Source of the DNA: Guyparkeria sp. SCN-R1
GTDB lineage: Bacteria > Pseudomonadota > Gammaproteobacteria > Halothiobacillales > Halothiobacillaceae
Assembly (NCBI RefSeq): GCF_003932495.1
Contig: NZ_QZMT01000004.1
Span: 62,001-126,000 of the forward strand
Direction of reading: 5' to 3'
DNA: 64,000 nt
The position numbers and the translations under genes were made by a program. This document shows positions 1 through 9,208 of the stretch, in pieces; position 1 is the stretch's first letter; every line of letters begins with the position of its first letter. The notes beneath the pieces were generated by a model. It saw only the letters and a list, made by a program, of their open reading frames with translations. It had not been told where the DNA came from and made no database searches.

Positions 1-293
1 ATGCCGGCCTGAGCGTCGAGCAGAAGGAGCGCTTCAAGGCACTTGACCCGAACAGCCTTGTGATCGACACCCTGGCCGGCGAGACGGTCACCGGTATCCG
101 CACGCGGGCCCCCGGTAACGACGCGCCGATCGGTGGGCTCAAGGTGGAGACGGCCAACGGCTGGTTCGCCGCGCGCCCCTCCGGGACCGAACCGATCTAC
201 AAGATTTACGCCGAGAGCTTCCGTGACCCGGGCCACCTCGAGGAAATCTTCGCCCAGGCCGAGCAGGTGGTCGGTGACGCGCTAAACGGGTAA
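1..293 (+). CDS. pgm: Phosphoglucomutase, C-terminal part (5' end outside window)
   Basis: The last ~96 residues of an alpha-D-glucose phosphate-specific phosphoglucomutase, which interconverts glucose-1-phosphate and glucose-6-phosphate in the cytoplasm. The open frame runs in from the window edge. The segment [17 protein letters not shown] is the phosphate-binding loop of the C-terminal domain of the phosphohexomutase family (RPSGTE core), and the surrounding text matches the Pgm branch rather than PMM/PGM or GlmM. The stop is followed by a short spacer and then a tRNA gene on the same strand. Only the C-terminal domain can be judged. Confidence 0.9.
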   Translation, partial: AGLSVEQKERFKALDPNSLVIDTLAGETVTGIRTRAPGNDAPIGGLKVETANGWFAARPSGTEPIYKIYAESFRDPGHLEEIFAQAEQVVGDALNG

Positions 294-374
294 GAACCCG
301 GGTGTCCCATGGACGTGAGGCGGCCAAGCCGCTATCATGCCGCCCTTGCCTGGTGAGGCCTCCTCACCAAGAAC

Positions 375-451
375 GCGCCCGTAGCTCAGCTGGATAGAGT
401 GTCGGCCTCCGAAGCCGAAGGTCACAGGTTCGAATCCTGTCGGGCGCACCA
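375..451 (+). tRNA. tRNA-Arg (anticodon CCG)
   Basis: Full cloverleaf: acceptor GCGCCCG pairs with CGGGCGC, D arm GCTC/GAGT, anticodon loop CTCCGAA giving CCG (reads CGG), T arm around GGTTCGAATCC, and an encoded 3' CCA. It is followed after ~25 nt by a strong terminator hairpin. Confidence 0.97.
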
Positions 452-475
452 GATATGGCGGCTGCCTGTCGCCAA

Positions 476-515
476 GAAAAACGCCCCCGCGAGCGCTGCT
501 CCGGGGGCGTTTTTC
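476..515. terminator. Bidirectional rho-independent terminator
   Basis: Inverted repeat GAAAAACGCCCCCG / CGGGGGCGTTTTTC with a 12-nt loop. It has a T-run on the plus strand and an A-run on the other side, so it can end both tRNA-Arg transcription and the convergent GGDEF/EAL gene. Confidence 0.9.
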
Positions 516-533
516 TTGCGCTCAGGGCAAGTT

Positions 534-3500
534 TTATGACGTGGGCGGGTCGAGGTGATCGGCGATCTGCTGGTCGTTTCGCAGGCAGCGGGTGAGTTCG
601 TCGAGCGGCATCGGCCTGGCGAACAGATAACCCTGCAGGATGTCGCACCCCCAGCCGACCAGGATGTCGCGCTGGGCCTCGGTCTCGATCCCCTCGGCGA
701 CCACCTTGATGCCCAGGTGGTGTGCCATCGAGATTACCCCCTGCACGATCGCCGCGTCGTCGGCACTGTGTTCCACGCCGCTGATGAAACTGCGGTCGAT
801 CTTGATCTTGTCGATCGGCAGGTGCTTCAAGTAGCTCAGGCTGGAGAAACCGGTGCCGAAATCGTCGATCGAGACGCTGATGGTGCTGTCACGCAGCTGG
901 TGCAGGGTCTCGATGGCCGTTTCGGTCTCGTTCATCAGGATGCCCTCGGTCAGTTCGAGTTCCAGCCGGTTGGCCGGCAACCCGCTGAGCTCGAGCATTC
1001 GCCGAATGGTGGCAAGGAAGTTGGGGCGATTGAACTGGATCGGCGAGAGATTGATCGCCATCCGGCCTTCGGCCATGCCGAGATCGGCCAGGGTCTTCAT
1101 GTCACGACAGGCGCGTTCAAGGACCCACTCGCTCAGCGGGATGATCTGGCCGGTTTCCTCGGCGAGCGGAATGAAGGTGGCCGGCGAGATCCAGCCGTGA
1201 GTCGGGTGGTGCCAGCGTAGCAGGGCCTCGAGTCCGGCAATGCGGCGTTCCTCGCCCAGCACCAGCGGTTGGTAGAAGACCTGGAAGTCACCGCGCTCCA
1301 GCGCTTCCTGCATGTCGTTGCGCAGCCCCACCCGCTGACGCACCTGGCTATCGATTTCCTCGTTGAAGATCTGGCAGGTGTTGCGCCCCTGTTGCTTGGC
1401 CCGGTACATGGCCATGTCGGCCTGCTGGATCAGGGTGCCCGGATTCTGTATGTCCGGCTCGCTGATAGCGATGCCGATGCTCGCGCTCAGGTACAGCTCG
1501 TGCTCGTCGATGCGGTAGGGACGACCGATCTCCGGCAGCAGCCGCTCGGCGACCATCAGCGCCTCGTCCTCGCCGTCGATGTCGGCGAGCAGCGTGACGA
1601 ACTCGTCGCCACCGAAACGTGCCAGCGTGTCTTCCGCCCGCATCTGGCCTTCGAGCCGGCGTGCCACTTCGATCAAAATCTTGTCGCCTATGGCGTGGCC
1701 CAGACTGTCGTTGATCGGCTTGAACTCGTCGAGATCGATGAACAGCACCGCCACCCGGGTGGCGCGACGGCGGGTGAGCTCGACGGTGTGCTGCAGGCGA
1801 TCCTCGAACAGGGACCGGTTGCCCAGGCCCGTCAGCGCGTCATGGGTGGCGTTGAAGGCCAGCTGGGCCTCGTAGGACTTGTGTGCCGAGACGTCGTTCT
1901 GCAGCCCGATGAAGTGGGTGACCTCGCCGTGCTCGTCTTCGACCGGGGCGATATGCAGCTCGTTCCAGAACTGGGTGCCGTCCTTGCGGTAGTTGCGCAG
2001 CAACACGCGGACCGGCTGTTTCTTGGCCAGTCCCAGGCGAATCTGGTCGATGGCGGCCGGGTCGGTCTGTTCACCTTGCAGGAAGCGGCAGTTGCGGCCT
2101 AACGCCTCCTCGGCCCGGTAGCCGGTGATCTGGGTAAAGGCGGCGTTGGTGTAGACGATCGGCAGGTCGGGTTTTCTGGCATCGGCGATGATGACGCCAT
2201 GAATGCTTGCCTCGACGCTGCGCTCGAGCGTGCGCAGGCGTCGCTCCTGGCGCTTGCGGATCGTGATGTCCTTGGCAATGCCATAGGCCGCCTCGATGCG
2301 GCCGTTGATCACCATCGGCAGGAAGGTGACGTCGAATTCGTGCCGGCTGGCGTCGTCGTGGGTGACGGTCAACTCGGCGACCTGGGTCCGTCCACGCAGG
2401 GTGCGATCGACCGCCTTTTGGATCGGTTGGCGTTCGCTCGCGTCGATCAACTCGATCAACGACTGCCCCGAAAGCTCGTCGGAGGGGCGGTTGAGCATGG
2501 TCTCGGTGGCGTGATTGAACGTCCGGAGCCGCCCGTTGCTGTCCAGCGAGAACACCGCGTCGGGGTTGTAGGCGAATAGCGAACGGTAGCGTTGCTCGTT
2601 TTCCTCGAGGGCGATGCGATCGCGGTGACGCTCGATCGCCAGCGAGACCAGGTCCGCCGCCCGGGCAATCTGGCGGCGATGGGTCTGCGACGGTATTCCC
2701 GGCACGCTGCGGTAGCTGGCAAAGGTGCCGAGTGCCTGGCCATCGGAGGATAGAAGGGGGTAGGACCAGCAGGAACGCAGGCCATTCTCGGTTGCCAGTT
2801 CGGCGAAACCGGCCCAGCGCTCGTCCTGGGCGATGTCCTCCGTGAACACCGGCTCCCGGCGGTGGGCCGATGCACCACAGGTGCCGATATCGGTGATCGG
2901 GATCATGGTCATGGCCGCCCGGTAGGCCGCATTGAGGCTGGGGGCGGCGGCTAGATGGAGGTTCTCGCCGCTCTCGTCGCTGAGCATGATCGAGCAGCGC
3001 GAGTCGGGATTATGCTCCTCCATCAGTTCGCACACCGATACCAGCGTGTGCTCGAGCGATTCGGAGTGCAGGATCATCTGCTGGATGATCTGCTGGGATT
3101 CGAGTTCGCGGCGGGCGGCCGACAACCGGCGGGTCTGCTCGAGCCGACTGAGCCCCAGCGCCAGCAACAGGACGACCAGGTGCGTGATCGCCAGACCCAC
3201 CAGGGCGACCGCCGACGGCAGCACGGAGGCGATGGCCGGTTGTTGTCCATCCTCGAGATAACTGGTGGCCGTCAGGGAGGGGCCGAAGGGCAGCGTCAAA
3301 TCCCGTTGCGCAAGAACTGTCTGATGGTCGTGCTGCGTCGGATCGGTGTAGAGCTCGATGTGGGCACCGTCGGCGAAATCGAGGTGTACGGCGAGCGGCT
3401 GGGTAGTCGGCCGCATCGCCCTCTTGAGCAAGTGGTTGAAATCGAGCAGGGCGAGAAATTGCTGTTCACGCCGTTGCGGATTGACCATGGGCACGGCAAC

Positions 3501-4568
3501 GAGGCTGGTGCTGTTGCCATGGGACGGGGTGTCGGCCAGCAACAGCAATCGCGGAGAGGGTCGGGGCTCGGATAGCCAGTGTCGGGTGTCCTGCTGTGAA
3601 AGCAATTCGTCGAGCAGATCGCTGCCGCTGGGGCCACGGCTCGAATGCCACACCGCCTGCTGTTGATCGTCCAGCATGGCGATCACCTGCAGGCTTTCCA
3701 TGTCCCGCATGTAGGTGTCTGCCTCGCGCTCGCGGATCGACTCGGCGGTGGGCAGGCGGCCGATCAACTGCCAGCGCTCGGCAAGACGTCCCAGCGTTCT
3801 GACACGGTCGGTGAGTACCTGCTGACCGATACCTTCGACCTGGTCGAGCTGGGCCTCGCCAATGGCCTGCAGGTCGCGATTGTGAACCAAGGACAGCTCG
3901 TACCACGCCAGGGCCGCGAGTAGCGAGCCGACCAGGCCGGCTGTCACCGCGACGGAGCCCAGTTCCTTGAGGTCGGTTTGGCGCAAGCGGCTGGCGAGCA
4001 GCATTGCGCCGCCGAACAGGAGCGTGAACAGCACCGCCACCCAGGCGGTTGTCGACTGGAATTGGAGCCAGGGCGAATTGCCCAGCAGCATCCAGAACGC
4101 CGATATGCCACCCAGGAACAGCATCAGGGTGCCGACCCAGCGCCAGGGACGGCGGACCAGACGCGAACCACCGGGGATCATCAGGCAGATGGCAATGGCG
4201 ATCAGCAGCAGGGCCGCTTCGACGGAGAGGTGATCGTGACCGCTGTGGATTGCATCCATGGCGGCGGGCGCGTGGATGCCATGGACGACAAGGCTGTAGC
4301 CCACCAGCAGCAGGAGCGTCCCGCCGGCCGCGGTGTGCAGCAGGCGCCAGCCTTGCAGGTGAGCCCCCAGACCGATGCCGGCAAGCAAGGCCGCCAGAGC
4401 GCTCTCACGGGGCAGGGGCAGGCCCAGAGGCCCCGGGCTGGTGATCAACAGTGGCGCGAGCAGGCCCACCGTACCTATCGTCAGGCACGCGGCTACCACC
4501 ATCAGCAGGTAGGACTTGGTCAGTAACGGGCTGTCGGCGGCGGGCGTCATCTGGTCCTGGGAGTGCAC
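534..4568 (-). CDS. Membrane GAF-PAS-LOV-GGDEF-EAL cyclic-di-GMP protein
   Basis: A 1344-residue inner-membrane protein predicted to make and/or degrade cyclic-di-GMP. Order: about seven hydrophobic helices (residues ~15-225), a periplasmic-type segment (~235-440) closed by another helix, a GAF domain (~490-640), a PAS (~655-775), a second PAS with full LOV signatures (~780-890), GGDEF (~905-1075; GGDEF intact near 985) and EAL (~1085-1335; EALLRWHHP near 1112). The LOV part carries GRNCRFLQG with the adduct-forming cysteine at ~827, NYRKDGTQFWN and FIGLQNDVS, all expected for flavin binding. Both output motifs look catalytic. It stands alone, convergent with the tRNA and divergent from the next gene. 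Blue-light response is inferred from the motif. The long frame is continuous and ATG-initiated. Confidence 0.93.
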   Translation of the reverse strand: MHSQDQMTPAADSPLLTKSYLLMVVAACLTIGTVGLLAPLLITSPGPLGLPLPRESALAALLAGIGLGAHLQGWRLLHTAAGGTLLLLVGYSLVVHGIHAPAAMDAIHSGHDHLSVEAALLLIAIAICLMIPGGSRLVRRPWRWVGTLMLFLGGISAFWMLLGNSPWLQFQSTTAWVAVLFTLLFGGAMLLASRLRQTDLKELGSVAVTAGLVGSLLAALAWYELSLVHNRDLQAIGEAQLDQVEGIGQQVLTDRVRTLGRLAERWQLIGRLPTAESIREREADTYMRDMESLQVIAMLDDQQQAVWHSSRGPSGSDLLDELLSQQDTRHWLSEPRPSPRLLLLADTPSHGNSTSLVAVPMVNPQRREQQFLALLDFNHLLKRAMRPTTQPLAVHLDFADGAHIELYTDPTQHDHQTVLAQRDLTLPFGPSLTATSYLEDGQQPAIASVLPSAVALVGLAITHLVVLLLALGLSRLEQTRRLSAARRELESQQIIQQMILHSESLEHTLVSVCELMEEHNPDSRCSIMLSDESGENLHLAAAPSLNAAYRAAMTMIPITDIGTCGASAHRREPVFTEDIAQDERWAGFAELATENGLRSCWSYPLLSSDGQALGTFASYRSVPGIPSQTHRRQIARAADLVSLAIERHRDRIALEENEQRYRSLFAYNPDAVFSLDSNGRLRTFNHATETMLNRPSDELSGQSLIELIDASERQPIQKAVDRTLRGRTQVAELTVTHDDASRHEFDVTFLPMVINGRIEAAYGIAKDITIRKRQERRLRTLERSVEASIHGVIIADARKPDLPIVYTNAAFTQITGYRAEEALGRNCRFLQGEQTDPAAIDQIRLGLAKKQPVRVLLRNYRKDGTQFWNELHIAPVEDEHGEVTHFIGLQNDVSAHKSYEAQLAFNATHDALTGLGNRSLFEDRLQHTVELTRRRATRVAVLFIDLDEFKPINDSLGHAIGDKILIEVARRLEGQMRAEDTLARFGGDEFVTLLADIDGEDEALMVAERLLPEIGRPYRIDEHELYLSASIGIAISEPDIQNPGTLIQQADMAMYRAKQQGRNTCQIFNEEIDSQVRQRVGLRNDMQEALERGDFQVFYQPLVLGEERRIAGLEALLRWHHPTHGWISPATFIPLAEETGQIIPLSEWVLERACRDMKTLADLGMAEGRMAINLSPIQFNRPNFLATIRRMLELSGLPANRLELELTEGILMNETETAIETLHQLRDSTISVSIDDFGTGFSSLSYLKHLPIDKIKIDRSFISGVEHSADDAAIVQGVISMAHHLGIKVVAEGIETEAQRDILVGWGCDILQGYLFARPMPLDELTRCLRNDQQIADHLDPPTS

Positions 4569-4755
4569 CGGTGGTTTATTGGATCTTTTCTTGGTGCGTA
4601 CACCTTGGATCGGGGCAACCCTTCCAAGGCAATCGCGCGGTGCTCCGGGGGCACGGCTAAATGTTGAGCCACGCTAATTGTTTGTCGGCCTGGACTCAAA
4701 TCAAAGTTTTTTGATGGGTTATTGGTACCGATGGCCTCAGTGGCGGCTTGGGCGC

Positions 4756-5211
4756 TTAAATCCAGCGGCGGGTACGGACCCGATAGGCGGAATAGCCGGC
4801 ACCGAATCGCTGCGCCAGGGCCCGCTCTTCACCGCGGATCTGGAAACGGTCGATGAACCAGACGAACGCGCCAACCACGACAAGCCCGGCCGGGTGACCG
4901 AACCAGCAGACCACGCCGGCGAGCAGCAGCGCATCGCCGAGGTAGATCGGGTTGCGACTAAAGCGGTAGATGCCGCTGGTGACCAGATGGCGGGTGCGTT
5001 CGGGGTGGATCGGGTTGATGGTGGTGTGCGCCTGCCACAACGAGATCACCGCGGCCAGCATCAGCGCGCCGCCGCCAACGAACAGTACGCCGGCAAGCCA
5101 AGTCAGCCAGGAGCCGTCAAGCGTGGCGGCGGGCCAGGCCTTCGACAGGGCGTAGACGAGGGCGATGCCGATGAGCAGGACGACCGGCGGGGGTATCAGC
5201 TTGGTAAGCAT
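4756..5211 (-). CDS. Isoprenylcysteine methyltransferase-like membrane protein
   Basis: A 151-residue integral membrane protein of the ICMT/phospholipid-methyltransferase-like (PEMT) family. About four hydrophobic helices are visible. The family signature RHLVTSGIYRFSRNPIYLG (SAM-binding region, ~70-90) and the C-terminal EERALAQRFGAGYSAYRVRTRRW (glutamate-rich cofactor end) are both present. The family methylates lipids or prenyl cysteines; the substrate of this bacterial branch is unknown. I chose the ATG at 5211 because upstream extension gives a polar, non-family N terminus. It is transcribed away from ovoA. Confidence 0.8.
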   Translation of the reverse strand: MLTKLIPPPVVLLIGIALVYALSKAWPAATLDGSWLTWLAGVLFVGGGALMLAAVISLWQAHTTINPIHPERTRHLVTSGIYRFSRNPIYLGDALLLAGVVCWFGHPAGLVVVGAFVWFIDRFQIRGEERALAQRFGAGYSAYRVRTRRWI

Positions 5212-5441
5212 GGCAGGTCTTCTACCGCGGATTGAGGAATGTGTCTGTTCGCAGTCTAGTGCGCTCGCGACCGGAATGACATCCTGCGGTGCTTGGCTTG
5301 GTTTATACGTGGCAGGCCATGGCCTAAAGTCGGTAGCAGATTCGTTCAGGACTTCCCTTGACCACGAACACGCCGGTAACGGTGTCGGACCGCGTGTATT
5401 CAAGGAAACCTCATCTAAACGTTCCCGAAGAGAGGATCGCC

Positions 5442-7574
5442 ATGTTGTCCAGACTCAAGAGCCGCTCGGTATTGCTGACCGGTACGGATGTCGAGAGCAA
5501 GCGCGAGGCTGTGCGCGCGTATTTCCATCGCACCATGGATATCTACGAAAACCTGTTCGAGGTGCTTACCGACGATCAGGCCTTCTACGAGCGGCCCGAG
5601 CCGCTGCGCCACCCGCTGATTTTCTACTTCGGCCACACGGCCACCTTCTACATCAACAAGTTGGTCACGGCGAAGGCGACCACGCGCATCGATCCGACGC
5701 TGGAGGGCATGTTTGCCATCGGCGTCGACGAGATGAGTTGGGATGACCTCAACGACGCGCATTACGACTGGCCCTCGGTCGAGCGCGTGCGCGATTATCG
5801 GCGCAAGGTACGCGAACGGGTCGATCAGTTGATCATGGAGCTTGACTGGAGCCCGCCGGTGCGTTGGGACGACCATCCCACCTGGTCGATCTTCATGGGC
5901 ATCGAGCATGAGCGTATTCATCTGGAGACGTCTTCGGTGCTGATTCGCCAGCTCGACCTCGAGTGGGTGCAGCCACACGACGACTGGCCGATTTGCGACA
6001 CCGCCGCGGCGACAGCGGCTGATGCGCCCGTCAACGAGCTCCTCGAGGTGGCCGGTGGCACGGTGGTGCAGGGCAAATCGCACGATGCCCCCTTGTACGG
6101 CTGGGACAACGAGTACGGTCAACTGGCAACGCAGGTCAAGCCATTCCGCGCGAGTCGCATGCAGGTCTCCAACGCGGAGTTCCTCGCCTTCGTCGAGGCC
6201 GGCGGCTACGAGACGCCCGAGTGGTGGACCGAGGAGGGGCGGCGCTGGCTCGACTTCCGCGGCGCGGCCCACCCGGTTTTCTGGGTGCCGCGCGGGGATT
6301 CCTGGGGATACCGGACCATGACCCGGGAGATCGCGATGCCCTGGGACTGGCCGGTGGACGTCAACTACCTCGAGGCCAAGGCCTTCTGCAATTGGCTCGC
6401 CGAGAGCACGGGCAAGTCGATCCGTCTGCCGACCGAGCCCGAGTACGAGCGCCTGCGCCAGGTGGCCGGCGTGCCCGACGAGCCGGAATGGGGTGAACGG
6501 GCGCCGGGCAACATCAACCTGGAGTACTGGGCCTCGGCCTGCTCGGTCAACCGGTTTGGCCAGGGCGACTTTTTCGACGTGATCGGCAATGTCTGGCAAT
6601 GGACCGAAACGCCCATCGACGCCTTCGAGGGCTTCGAGCCGCACCCGATCTACGACGACTTTTCCGTGCCGACCTTCGACAACCAGCACAACCTGATCAA
6701 GGGCGGCTCGTGGATCTCGACTGGCAACGAGGCGACGCGTGATGCGCGTTACGCCTTCCGCCGGCACTTCTTCCAGCACGCCGGTTTCCGCTACGTCGAG
6801 GGCGAGCCGGTACGCCCGCCGGCCTCCAAGGACGAGAGCTACTACGAGACCGACGCGCAGCTGGCGCAGTACTGCGACTTCCACTACGGCCGTTCGTACT
6901 TCGGCGTGGCCAACTTCCCGCGGGCACTGGCCGAGTACGCCCTGCGCCAGATGGAAGGGCGCAACCACGGCGCGGCACTCGATATCGGCTGCGCCACCGG
7001 TCGGGCGACCTTCGAGCTCGCGCCACACTTTGACTCGGTCACGGGGCTGGATTTCTCGGCGCGCTTTATCCAGATCGCCCAGGCGATGCTCGACGAGGGG
7101 CAGGTCGCCTATGCGCTCCCCACCGAGGGCGAGCTGACCGAGGACCGTGCCGCCTCGCTGGCCGGACTGGGCCTCGAGCCGCGCGACAATATCGACTTCT
7201 GGCAGCAGGATGCCTGCAACATGAAGCCGCACTTCACCGGCTACGACTTGGTACTGGCGGGCAACCTGATTGACCGGCTCTACGACCCGGGCAAGTTCCT
7301 CGACGACATCGCCGGGCGAATCAATGCCGGCGGCCTGCTGGTGCTGGCCTCGCCCTACACCTGGCTCGAGGACGTCACGCCGCGCGAGCGCTGGCTCGGT
7401 GGCTATGTCGATGAGGATGGCCGGCCGGTGAGCACCCTCGACACGCTGCTCAAGCGCCTGGAGCCGAACTTCGAGCTGGTGGGCGAGCCCGCGGACATCC
7501 CGTTGGTCATCCGTGACACGGCACGGCGCTACCAGCATACGGTCAGTCAGGTGACGGTTTGGGCACGCCGATGA
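5442..7574 (+). CDS. ovoA: 5-histidylcysteine sulfoxide synthase / mercaptohistidine N-methyltransferase OvoA
   Basis: A 710-residue bifunctional enzyme of ovothiol synthesis. It has an N-terminal DinB-like iron-binding domain with HX3HXE at H156, H160 and E162 (HERIHLE), a formylglycine-enzyme-like (FGE-sulfatase) domain at ~195-430, and a SAM methyltransferase domain at ~480-710 (ALDIGCATGRATFEL). Known chemistry: an iron centre couples cysteine and histidine with O2 to give the sulfoxide; after lyase cleavage the C-terminal domain N-methylates 5-thiohistidine. Fusion of all three domains separates OvoA from EgtB. I prefer the ATG at 5442, preceded by GAGAGGA, over an upstream TTG at 5358. 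It overlaps ovoB by ATGA. Confidence 0.93.
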   Translation: MLSRLKSRSVLLTGTDVESKREAVRAYFHRTMDIYENLFEVLTDDQAFYERPEPLRHPLIFYFGHTATFYINKLVTAKATTRIDPTLEGMFAIGVDEMSWDDLNDAHYDWPSVERVRDYRRKVRERVDQLIMELDWSPPVRWDDHPTWSIFMGIEHERIHLETSSVLIRQLDLEWVQPHDDWPICDTAAATAADAPVNELLEVAGGTVVQGKSHDAPLYGWDNEYGQLATQVKPFRASRMQVSNAEFLAFVEAGGYETPEWWTEEGRRWLDFRGAAHPVFWVPRGDSWGYRTMTREIAMPWDWPVDVNYLEAKAFCNWLAESTGKSIRLPTEPEYERLRQVAGVPDEPEWGERAPGNINLEYWASACSVNRFGQGDFFDVIGNVWQWTETPIDAFEGFEPHPIYDDFSVPTFDNQHNLIKGGSWISTGNEATRDARYAFRRHFFQHAGFRYVEGEPVRPPASKDESYYETDAQLAQYCDFHYGRSYFGVANFPRALAEYALRQMEGRNHGAALDIGCATGRATFELAPHFDSVTGLDFSARFIQIAQAMLDEGQVAYALPTEGELTEDRAASLAGLGLEPRDNIDFWQQDACNMKPHFTGYDLVLAGNLIDRLYDPGKFLDDIAGRINAGGLLVLASPYTWLEDVTPRERWLGGYVDEDGRPVSTLDTLLKRLEPNFELVGEPADIPLVIRDTARRYQHTVSQVTVWARR

Positions 7575-8809
7575 GTGCGCGCCAACCGTCGACCGATTTC
7601 ACCCGCCTGGCCCAGTACCCGGGCTCGGGTTGCGAGAAGTACGATCGCCGCGGCGAGATCTTCAGCCGTGACGACGTCATCCCGCTGTGGGTGGCGGACA
7701 TGGATTTCCCGGCGCCGGACTTTGTCACCGAAGCGCTGGCCGAGCGGCTCGCCGACGGCGCCTTCGGCTACGCCAAGCCCACCTCCGAGCACGTCGAGGC
7801 GATCACCGGCTGGCTGGCCGGTCAGCACGACTGGCCTGTCGGTCCGGAGACGATCGTGCCCGTGCCCGGCGTGGTGCCGGCGATGGCGATGGCGATCCGC
7901 GCCTTCACGAGCCCCGGGGCGCGCGTCATCATTCAGCCACCGGTGTACTTTCCGTTCTTCCAGGTGGTGCGCGACCAAGGGCGTGAACTGGTCGAGAACC
8001 GGCTGGTCGAGCGCGACTCGCCGGACGGCAGTCGGCGTTACCAGATGGATTTCGAGGCGCTGGAACAGCAGGCACGGGACGCCGAGATGCTGTTGCTCTG
8101 CAATCCGCACAATCCGGGCGGACGGGCCTGGAACGAGGCGGAGCTCGGCGAGGTCGCGGCCATCTGCGCCCGCCACGACGTGATGGTGATCAGTGACGAG
8201 ATCCACATGGACCTGACCTACCCGGGCATCCGGCACACGCCCTTCGCCCGGGTGGCCGCGGCGGCCGACTGTCGCTGGTTCACGGTCACCGCGCCGGGCA
8301 AGACCTTCAACACCGCCGGCATCGGCGGTGGCTATGCCGTGATCCCCGATCCCCAGGTCCGCAAGCGCTTCGATCGCGAGTGCCGCGGGATGCACCTGGG
8401 TGAGGGGTCGGTGTTCGGGCTGACGGCGTTGAAAGCCGCCTACACGCAGGGCGCCCATTGGCCGGCCGAATTGATGCGGCACGTCGCCGGCAATCGCGAC
8501 CGGGTGATTGAGGCGGTCCGCGATCTACCGATCGAGCCGATGGCACCCGAGGCCACCTACCTGTTGTGGCTGGATTGCCGCGGCATGGGGCTGTCGGACG
8601 CGGCCTCGGACCCCGAGGATCGGGCACTGCAGCGCTTCTTTATCGACGAGGCGGGGCTTGGGCTGAGCCAGGGCATCATCTTCGGCGAGCCGGGTCGCGG
8701 CTACATGCGCATCAATCTCGCTACGCCGACGCGTGTCATCGATCGGGCCATGGCACAACTGCGCGAGGCCTGGGAAAAGCGGATGGCGAGTCGGCAGAGG
8801 CCCGCCTAA
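7571..8809 (+). CDS. ovoB: PLP-dependent C-S lyase, probable ovothiol sulfoxide lyase OvoB
   Basis: A 412-residue fold-type I PLP enzyme of the MalY/PatB class. The Schiff-base lysine lies in APGKTFNTAGIGG (K244), and the fold also shows NPHNPGG and SDEIHMDLTYPG. Family members beta-eliminate cysteine conjugates. Because the start codon overlaps the ovoA stop by four bases, the likely substrate is the OvoA histidylcysteine sulfoxide, releasing 5-thiohistidine. That assignment rests on operon context; sequence alone would also allow cystathionine beta-lyase or a general aminotransferase. The frame is complete and of usual length. Confidence 0.85.
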   Translation: MSARQPSTDFTRLAQYPGSGCEKYDRRGEIFSRDDVIPLWVADMDFPAPDFVTEALAERLADGAFGYAKPTSEHVEAITGWLAGQHDWPVGPETIVPVPGVVPAMAMAIRAFTSPGARVIIQPPVYFPFFQVVRDQGRELVENRLVERDSPDGSRRYQMDFEALEQQARDAEMLLLCNPHNPGGRAWNEAELGEVAAICARHDVMVISDEIHMDLTYPGIRHTPFARVAAAADCRWFTVTAPGKTFNTAGIGGGYAVIPDPQVRKRFDRECRGMHLGEGSVFGLTALKAAYTQGAHWPAELMRHVAGNRDRVIEAVRDLPIEPMAPEATYLLWLDCRGMGLSDAASDPEDRALQRFFIDEAGLGLSQGIIFGEPGRGYMRINLATPTRVIDRAMAQLREAWEKRMASRQRPA

Positions 8810-8831
8810 CGACTTCTCAGGCCAGAGTGGC

Positions 8832-9065
8832 CTAGTCGCGCAGTCGGGCGTCGAGGTGATCGACGGCCTCGGCCCAGTCGGCGTCATCGGCCAGCGATTC
8901 GCGCAGGAAACGGCGCTGGTTCTCGTTCCAGAACGGCGCCTCGCTCAATACCACCTCGCTCGGCAGGGGAGAGTGGCGATCGATGAATGCCTCGATGTCT
9001 TGCTCGCTGGCATCCAGGCCGAGCTGTTCGAACAGTTCACTCAAGGGGTGAAACGGTGGCTGCAT
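8832..9065 (-). CDS. DUF2789 family protein
   Basis: A small 77-residue acidic cytoplasmic protein. Pattern HPLSELFEQLGL...IEAFIDRH.PL...EAPFWNENQRRFLRESLADDADWAEAVDHLDARL matches the DUF2789 family known from gammaproteobacteria, of unknown function. The start at 9065 has a strong GGAGGAG ribosome site 6-7 nt upstream; a longer frame to 9149 has none. It is convergent with ovoB and divergent from sohB. Confidence 0.8.
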   Translation of the reverse strand: MQPPFHPLSELFEQLGLDASEQDIEAFIDRHSPLPSEVVLSEAPFWNENQRRFLRESLADDADWAEAVDHLDARLRD

Positions 9066-9208
9066 GCGATCTCCTCCGAATGGTCGGTGCCGGTCTCTGA
9101 TTTGGGTTTGCCTCGGGATTTTCCTCGGTCCCGCCCCGATTCTAGTCACTTTTTCCGGGGGTGACCCGGACGTCTATACTTCGCTCCTTTGCCCGGAGTA
9201 AATCGTCC

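Noticed and set aside
5415-7538. A 707-codon open frame on the minus strand opposite ovoA
   Set aside because: No family motifs and no ribosome site; it is a mirror of high third-position GC in ovoA. Similar long antisense frames opposite parC, flgA and the TcDH gene were dropped for the same reason.
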